From Minicystis rosea (lineage in GTDB: Bacteria > Myxococcota_A > Polyangia > Polyangiales > Polyangiaceae), in the NCBI GenBank assembly GCA_001931535.1, contig CP016211.1, forward strand, positions 15,913,501-15,977,500: 64,000 nt of DNA. Reading direction: 5' to 3'. The notes under the pieces are model-generated. The model saw nothing but the letters and a program-made list of their open reading frames with translations. It had not been told where the DNA came from and ran no database searches. Position 1 is the first letter of the stretch, and each line of letters opens with the position of its first letter. Below, in pieces: positions 59,580-64,000 of this stretch. Both the position numbers and the translations under genes were made by a program.

Positions 59580-60935
59580 ATGAGCTCCCGCTTACCGTGG
59601 CTGGTCGTGGTCTTGATGTTGGTGATGGCTGGCTGTGCGTCGCGGCGTGCCGGTGACCTGACCATTCTGCGACTGGCGAGCCAGCCGCCGCTCACCCTCG
59701 TGGCGGTGCGCTCGCCCTTCGCCGCCACCGGCGGTGGTGCCGACGTGCGCGAGGCCGCGCGTCTCGCCGACGGTGGCTGGGCGGTGGCGGTGCGGTACGG
59801 ACGCGGCCACGGCACCGACCGCGCCGCGCTGTGGCGCCTTGGCAGCGACGGCGCGGGGCGCTGGCATCACGACGGCGAGTTCTTCGCCGTGGCCTCCGGC
59901 GTCGACGGTGCCCGTGGTGGCGAGGTGGTGCTCGCCGTCGGTCACCCCGGCGCTGCGGCCGGCATCGCCGCTCAGCCACCGCCGAAGGCGTGGTGCTTCG
60001 ATGCCGACGGCACGTTGCGCTGGCAGGTCGCCCCCGGCCTGCTCGAGCACGCACAGCACGCCGAGGTTGCGGTGATCGGCGAGCTGGCCATCGTGGTCAC
60101 CGCTCGCGGCGTGAGCGGTTTGGCGCTGGCCGACGGCCGCGAGCGCTGGTTCACGCCGCACGCGCAGCCCGCTGCGGACAGGCGCGTGCTCGTGCACCGC
60201 GGCCGGCTGCTGGTGGCCGGCGCCGGCAGCGGGCACAGCATCGCAGAGACCGAGGCCGGCGCTCGCAACCCCTGCTGGATCTCCATGATCGCCCCCGACG
60301 GTGGACGCGTCCTCGGCCATGTCGAGCTGCCGCTCGACGAGCACATTGGCTGCCAGGTGCTCGATCTGGCGGCCGTCGGCGAGCACCTGGTGCTGCGGGT
60401 CGCCGACTACCCCGACCATCGCAAACAGGCGGTCGGCGGCAAACGCTTCGTGGTGCTCGACGGGCGCGACGCTCATTGGGTGGCCGGCTACGACGAGCTC
60501 GAGACCCTGCCCGAGCAGCCGCTCTCCGGTGTTCTGGGCGCGCACGAGGTCGCTTTCATCGACAACGCCAGAGGCGGGCGCCAAGTGCGACTGCGCATCT
60601 TCGATGTGGCCAGCCACAGCCAGCGCGCCGAGGTGGTGCTCGCGTCCGAGCGCTGGCAGATCGACCGTGCGCACGACACAGACGGCATGGTCGGGCTGCG
60701 CTCGCGCCGGGACGCAAGCGGTACGATGACCCTCGCCGGCGGCTTTGACGGCCGGATGCGCACCTCCGACGGTCACATCATCGACGGCGAGGCGCGGGTC
60801 GTCGACGCGTGCGACGCGCAGGACCGCATCGAGTGCAGCTCCCGCAACGGCGAGGTGCTCGTCGCGACGGACATCGGGCTGGCCGGCACACTGATGTTCC
60901 GTCGTCAGGGGCCGGTGCCGTCGACCAACAAGTAG
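59580..60935 (+). CDS. Propeller-like (PQQ-type) lipoprotein
   Basis: A 451-residue lipoprotein; ATG at 59580 (an earlier in-frame ATG at 59538 lacks signal features). Lipobox VMAGC. The rest repeats WxxxxDG-type strands (AVRYGRGHGTDRAALWRLGS, KAWCFDADGTLRWQVAPGLL, GVSGLALADGRERWFTPHAQ, ISMIAPDGGRVLGHVELPLD) as in PQQ-like propellers. No catalytic residues are obvious. Function unknown. Confidence 0.75.
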   Translation: MSSRLPWLVVVLMLVMAGCASRRAGDLTILRLASQPPLTLVAVRSPFAATGGGADVREAARLADGGWAVAVRYGRGHGTDRAALWRLGSDGAGRWHHDGEFFAVASGVDGARGGEVVLAVGHPGAAAGIAAQPPPKAWCFDADGTLRWQVAPGLLEHAQHAEVAVIGELAIVVTARGVSGLALADGRERWFTPHAQPAADRRVLVHRGRLLVAGAGSGHSIAETEAGARNPCWISMIAPDGGRVLGHVELPLDEHIGCQVLDLAAVGEHLVLRVADYPDHRKQAVGGKRFVVLDGRDAHWVAGYDELETLPEQPLSGVLGAHEVAFIDNARGGRQVRLRIFDVASHSQRAEVVLASERWQIDRAHDTDGMVGLRSRRDASGTMTLAGGFDGRMRTSDGHIIDGEARVVDACDAQDRIECSSRNGEVLVATDIGLAGTLMFRRQGPVPSTNK

Positions 60936-61158
60936 TACCTCGACACAGGGATCTTGATCCTTGCTACGGGGCTACCGGAGCGGTGGGAGAGCTTCCGGTG
61001 ACACGAGCAGCTCGATGCTTCGTGCTTTCCTCCGCTCGCGGCGGAGGAGATCACGCTCTTCGAGCTCGACCATCATGCGATGCACGGGATGACTTCGAAG
61101 AACCATTGAAACGTCGGGCGACCACGATCCTCGATCGCCTGAGCGAGGCGGCCGGAAA

Positions 61159-62127
61159 TCACAGCAGGCCGGCCTCTCGGTAGCCTGCGACGCTGCGCGC
61201 CAGCGTCTCGGGCAGGGCTCGCCGAGGCGCCCACCCGGTCTCGGCGCGGAGCTTGTCGCTCGTGCAGACGAATGCGGGCGCGGTCATCTGCGCGTACTGC
61301 TTTCGATCGAGCTGGTTCGTGAAGCCGAAGATCCGGGCGAAGAACGTGCTCGCGTGCATCGCGAGGAAGAGCGCGAAGCGCGGGACCGGCACGATCCACA
61401 GCCGCTTGCCCTGCGCGTTCGCCATCGCGCGGATCAAGTCGTGGCTCGTCGTCGTCGTGTCGCTGGTCACGAAGTACGTGCGGTGCTCGGCCGAGGCGTC
61501 TCGTGCGAGCTCGACGAGCGCGTCGACGAGATCGTCGACGTCGATCCAACTCAGCAGTTGCCGGGCCGGGAGCGGCGCGACGCCGGAGCGCGCCATCTTG
61601 TAGAGCGTCAGCGTGGCACCGTCGCCGGGCCCCAGGACGATCGGCGGGCGGAACGACGTCGTCGGGAAGGGCTGGGCCCGGAGCAGCGCCTCGGCGCGCC
61701 CTTTCGCATCGCCGTAAGGGTCGATCGGCGCGATCGCGTCGGCCTCGGTGGCCACCGCGCCGGGGGTCGAGGGCCCGGCGGCCGCGAGCGACGACGCGAA
61801 GAGGAGCCGGCGCGGGCGCCAGCTCTGGCGGAGCAGACAGCGCACCAGCGACGCGACGGCGTCGTGATTGATCTGCGTGTAGTCGCGCTCGTTCTTCCCG
61901 GCGATCACCGCGGCGAGGTGCACGACGACGTCGACCTCGGGCAGCACGACGTCCGGGCGCTCGAAGAGCGAGAGATCGCCCTCGAGCACCGTCACGCCGG
62001 TGCGTACGTCGGCCGGCAGCTTCGATGGGCTCCGGACGAGCGCGACGATTTGATGCCCGTCGGCAAGCAGCCGGCGGCAGAGGTGGATTCCGATGAAGCC
62101 GGTGGCGCCCGTGACGAAGAACCGCAT
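61159..62127 (-). CDS. NAD-dependent epimerase/dehydratase
   Basis: A 322-residue extended-SDR protein; ATG at 62127. The Rossmann motif GATGFIG is at the N-terminus (VTGATGFIGIHL), the catalytic YxxxK is YGDAK (in DPYGDAKGRAEALL), and the substrate region has SFRPPIVLGPGDG. Homologues act on nucleotide sugars, dihydroflavonols or sterols; substrate not determinable. It is on the minus strand with a sigma-factor fragment upstream. Confidence 0.88.
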   Translation of the reverse strand: MRFFVTGATGFIGIHLCRRLLADGHQIVALVRSPSKLPADVRTGVTVLEGDLSLFERPDVVLPEVDVVVHLAAVIAGKNERDYTQINHDAVASLVRCLLRQSWRPRRLLFASSLAAAGPSTPGAVATEADAIAPIDPYGDAKGRAEALLRAQPFPTTSFRPPIVLGPGDGATLTLYKMARSGVAPLPARQLLSWIDVDDLVDALVELARDASAEHRTYFVTSDTTTTSHDLIRAMANAQGKRLWIVPVPRFALFLAMHASTFFARIFGFTNQLDRKQYAQMTAPAFVCTSDKLRAETGWAPRRALPETLARSVAGYREAGLL

Positions 62128-62227
62128 CGTCGCGGATTATGCTCAGCGATCGCGCCGTCGGTCGAGGGGGGAGCGCCGCGCCCGCTCGCTCCCTCGCGAT
62201 GGACCGCGTCGTTCGCGCCGCGCCGCC

Positions 62228-62420
62228 CCGCGCCGATGGGCTCACCGGCGTGGCGATTCTTGGCCGTGTTCACGTGGACCCCAGTCTCGCGGGCCACCTC
62301 GGTGAGCGTCGTGCCTTTGCCGCACACGAGGTGAATCGTTGTCTGCTCATCGGGATGGGGCGTGGCCAAGGCGTTTTGCAGCGAGGCGAGCGTGGTCTGT
62401 CGTCCTTCGAGCTCGGCCAC
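62228..62420 (-). pseudogene. Fragment of an ECF sigma factor region 4
   Basis: From ATG 62420 the frame reads LASLQNALATPHPDEQTTIH and TTLTEVARETGVHVNTAKNR, the region-4 HTH of ECF sigma factors. The rest is non-protein-like and the region-2 half is missing; the divergent hydrolase gene starts 17 bases upstream (62437). Probably a truncated, nonfunctional remnant. Confidence 0.65.
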
Positions 62421-62436
62421 GGGCTAAGCTCGGGGC

Positions 62437-63264
62437 ATGCCCCACCTCGAGGTCCCCGGCGCGTCGCTCCACTACGAGACCGACGGCCACGTCTCGGCGC
62501 CCGCCGTGCTCCTGATCCACGCCGGCGTAGCCACGTTGCGGATGTGGGATCCGCTCGTCGAGCGCCTCGCCGCCGGCCATTTCGTGGTGCGCTTCGACAC
62601 CCGCGGCTTCGGGCGGACGTCGACGGCGAACGTCGCATTTTCCGACCGGCGAGACGCCCGCACCCTGCTCGATCATCTCGGCATCGAGCGCGCCCTCGTG
62701 ATCGGCTGCTCCCGCGGCGGCCGGATCGCCATCGACCTCGCGGTGGAGACCCCGGAGCGCGTCACCGGCCTGGTCACGATCGGATCCGGTCCAAGCGGCT
62801 TTCCCGAGGTCGACATCACCGATGTCGAGCAGACGCTCTGCGACCGCCTCGACCCCGCCTACAAAGCAAAGGACTGGCCCCTCGTGAACCGCCTCGAGAC
62901 CGAGCTGTGGAGCATCGGCCCGACCCGCCGCGCAGAGGATCTCGACCCCGCGTTCGTCGCGCTGGCCTACGAGCTCAATCGACCCAATGCCGCACACGGT
63001 GACGACGCCCCGATCGACGTCCCGCTGGATCCCCCCGCGTATGGCCGCGTCGTCGACATCGAAGCTCCGGCGCTCGTCACGGTCGGCGAATTCGACGTGT
63101 CCGTGGCGATCGCCCAGCAAGCCTACCTGGCTGCCAAAATCCCGCATGCCGAGGGCTACATCTTCAAAGACACCGCGCACATCCCGAGCGTCGAGCACCC
63201 CGACGCATTCCTCCAGGTGCTCACCGACTGGATGACTCGCAACGGCCTTTCGGCAACACCATAG
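62437..63264 (+). CDS. Alpha/beta hydrolase
   Basis: A 275-residue protein; ATG at 62437. Motifs: oxyanion region LLIHAGVATLRMWDPLVE, nucleophile elbow GCSRGG (Ser92), acid in VTVGEFDVSVA and His in DTAHIPSVEHP. This is the typical 3-oxoadipate enol-lactonase/haloalkane-type family layout. Substrate unknown. Its start abuts a decayed sigma-factor fragment. Confidence 0.88.
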   Translation: MPHLEVPGASLHYETDGHVSAPAVLLIHAGVATLRMWDPLVERLAAGHFVVRFDTRGFGRTSTANVAFSDRRDARTLLDHLGIERALVIGCSRGGRIAIDLAVETPERVTGLVTIGSGPSGFPEVDITDVEQTLCDRLDPAYKAKDWPLVNRLETELWSIGPTRRAEDLDPAFVALAYELNRPNAAHGDDAPIDVPLDPPAYGRVVDIEAPALVTVGEFDVSVAIAQQAYLAAKIPHAEGYIFKDTAHIPSVEHPDAFLQVLTDWMTRNGLSATP

Positions 63265-63487
63265 TTGTACCCGGCGCTGGAGCGCGCGGTCTCGACCGTG
63301 GTTCGAGGCTCGGGCTCGCGCTGGGCGGCTGGTACTCGTCCGGCGGCCCGACCCGCGTCCCCGGCATCGCCGAAGAGGGCTATGACCAGGTGGTGGAGGC
63401 GGCGACGATCGCGCCGCCCGAGGCGAGGAGGGGAGGGGTGGTGAGCGGATCATCCGCCGCGGAGGAGATCCCGCGGCGCTTTGCGGA
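63265..63487. other. Intergenic DNA
   Basis: About 220 bases between convergent genes. A frame near 63308-63420 reads LGLALGGWYSSGGPTRVPGI on the plus strand, which looks slightly protein-like, but has no start, stop logic or recognised family. Otherwise nothing seen. Confidence 0.3.
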
Positions 63488-64000
63488 TCAGAAGATCCCC
63501 TGTCCGGGCGTCAGCACGTGGTCGGGATCGAATGCGGCCTTGGCCGCCTTGAACAGGCCCCAGAGCGGGGAGAAGTGCTCCTTCCAATCGGCCTGGGTGA
63601 CGGGCACCGAGCTGATGGGATAACGCTTCCCGCCGATGGCCGTGCACGCGTCGAAGAACGCGCGGTTCTTGGCGATGAGCGAGCTCACGAAATCGGGGTC
63701 CGGTGGGATGGCGAAGCGCAGGAGGTCGAAGAGGAACGCTTCCGGCTCGTTCGGGACGCGCATGAAGGGCGCGGTGAGTCGATTGCGGTGGAATGGATAG
63801 AGCAGGATGGGGCCCTGTCCCGTGTCGGCGAGCGTGGTTTGATCGAGGACCGATTGCACGAAGGGGACGACCTGCGAGGCGGGGACGAAGAGATCCATCC
63901 ACGGGTGAGGCACGTCCCACGCGCCGACCTGCTGGAGGAAGGCGACGGTCGGCGCGATGCGGTTGGCGAAATCGAAGTAGCTCTTGTCGTCCGCGGCCTC
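63488..64000 (-). CDS. FAD-linked oxidoreductase, cytokinin-dehydrogenase-like (C-terminal part; cut by window edge)
   Basis: The frame is open from the right window edge (codons from 63998 downward; ADDKSYFDFANRIAP) to the stop at 63488, so only the C-terminal about 170 residues are present. Segments VPHPWMDLFVPAS, GQGPILLYPFHRNRL, WKEHFSPLWGLFKAAKA, AFDPDHVLTPGQGIF match the substrate domain of VAO-type flavoenzymes of the cytokinin-dehydrogenase kind. The flavin-binding N-terminus lies outside. The substrate is inferred only from resemblance. Confidence 0.8.
   Translation of the reverse strand, partial: EAADDKSYFDFANRIAPTVAFLQQVGAWDVPHPWMDLFVPASQVVPFVQSVLDQTTLADTGQGPILLYPFHRNRLTAPFMRVPNEPEAFLFDLLRFAIPPDPDFVSSLIAKNRAFFDACTAIGGKRYPISSVPVTQADWKEHFSPLWGLFKAAKAAFDPDHVLTPGQGIF

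Overview
The window is very GC-rich DNA from a Myxococcota bacterium, most likely of the order Polyangiales (Sorangium/Polyangium type). This is inferred, not searched. The grounds are: many lipoproteins with Gly/Thr/Ser/Asp-rich linkers; two Hanks-type kinases with HRDVSPQN or HRDIKPEN loops; an FHA-linked sigma-54 activator; AgmX/PglI-like and RCC1/kelch-like surface proteins; ricin-B lectin modules on secreted hydrolases; and long, probably spurious antisense ORFs typical of such GC content.

Layout. 1-5.8 kb: a secreted polymer-degrading cluster on the minus strand (GH19 chitinase, GH18 chitinase with poly-Ser linkers, lectin-polysaccharide lyase) trailed by a decayed CBM6-like fragment. 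5.9-8.6 kb: a membrane Ser/Thr kinase and an RCC1-like lipoprotein. 8.8-11.5 kb: a two-gene oxidoreductase operon divergent from an AraC regulator. 11.5-19.3 kb: mostly unknown proteins, a leucine-carboxyl-methyltransferase-like enzyme, a frameshifted DUF2239 gene under a well-defined promoter, and a compositionally distinct candidate cysteine hydrolase. 19.5-21.7 kb: a GspD-family secretin. 22-31 kb: a frameshifted prohibitin-like lipoprotein gene, an esterase lipoprotein and several surface lipoproteins. 31.4-38.7 kb: a signalling block with an AgmX/PglI-like lipoprotein, an FHA sigma-54 activator, a membrane kinase with a duplicated four-cysteine outer domain, a near-perfect sigma-54 promoter and a large WGR/zinc-ribbon protein. 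38.9-44.1 kb: a kelch-like lipoprotein, an outer-membrane-like protein/ECF sigma/membrane-protein operon, and a LuxR-type regulator with two HTH domains. 44.3-50.9 kb: an M23 peptidase with a lectin domain, remnants of other genes, a hydrolase/AraC pair and a complete IS630-type element (49728-50864). 50.9-64 kb: a helical-repeat protein, a decayed gene, a HExxH metalloprotease lipoprotein, a GxGYxYP-type putative glycosidase, further lipoproteins, an NAD-dependent epimerase, a sigma-factor fragment, a hydrolase and, cut by the right edge, a cytokinin-dehydrogenase-like flavoenzyme.

The secreted chitinases, lyase, M23 peptidase, metalloprotease and GxGYxYP protein suggest a predatory or saprophytic soil bacterium that degrades cell walls and polysaccharides. 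The best candidate for an undescribed system is the kinase / FHA-activator / sigma-54 promoter / WGR block (32.6-38.7 kb). Intergenic DNA is rich in hairpins and palindromic tandem repeats, mostly at gene ends. Two otherwise intact genes (DUF2239 and prohibitin-like) carry single-base frameshifts that may be assembly errors. No tRNA, rRNA or CRISPR array was seen.
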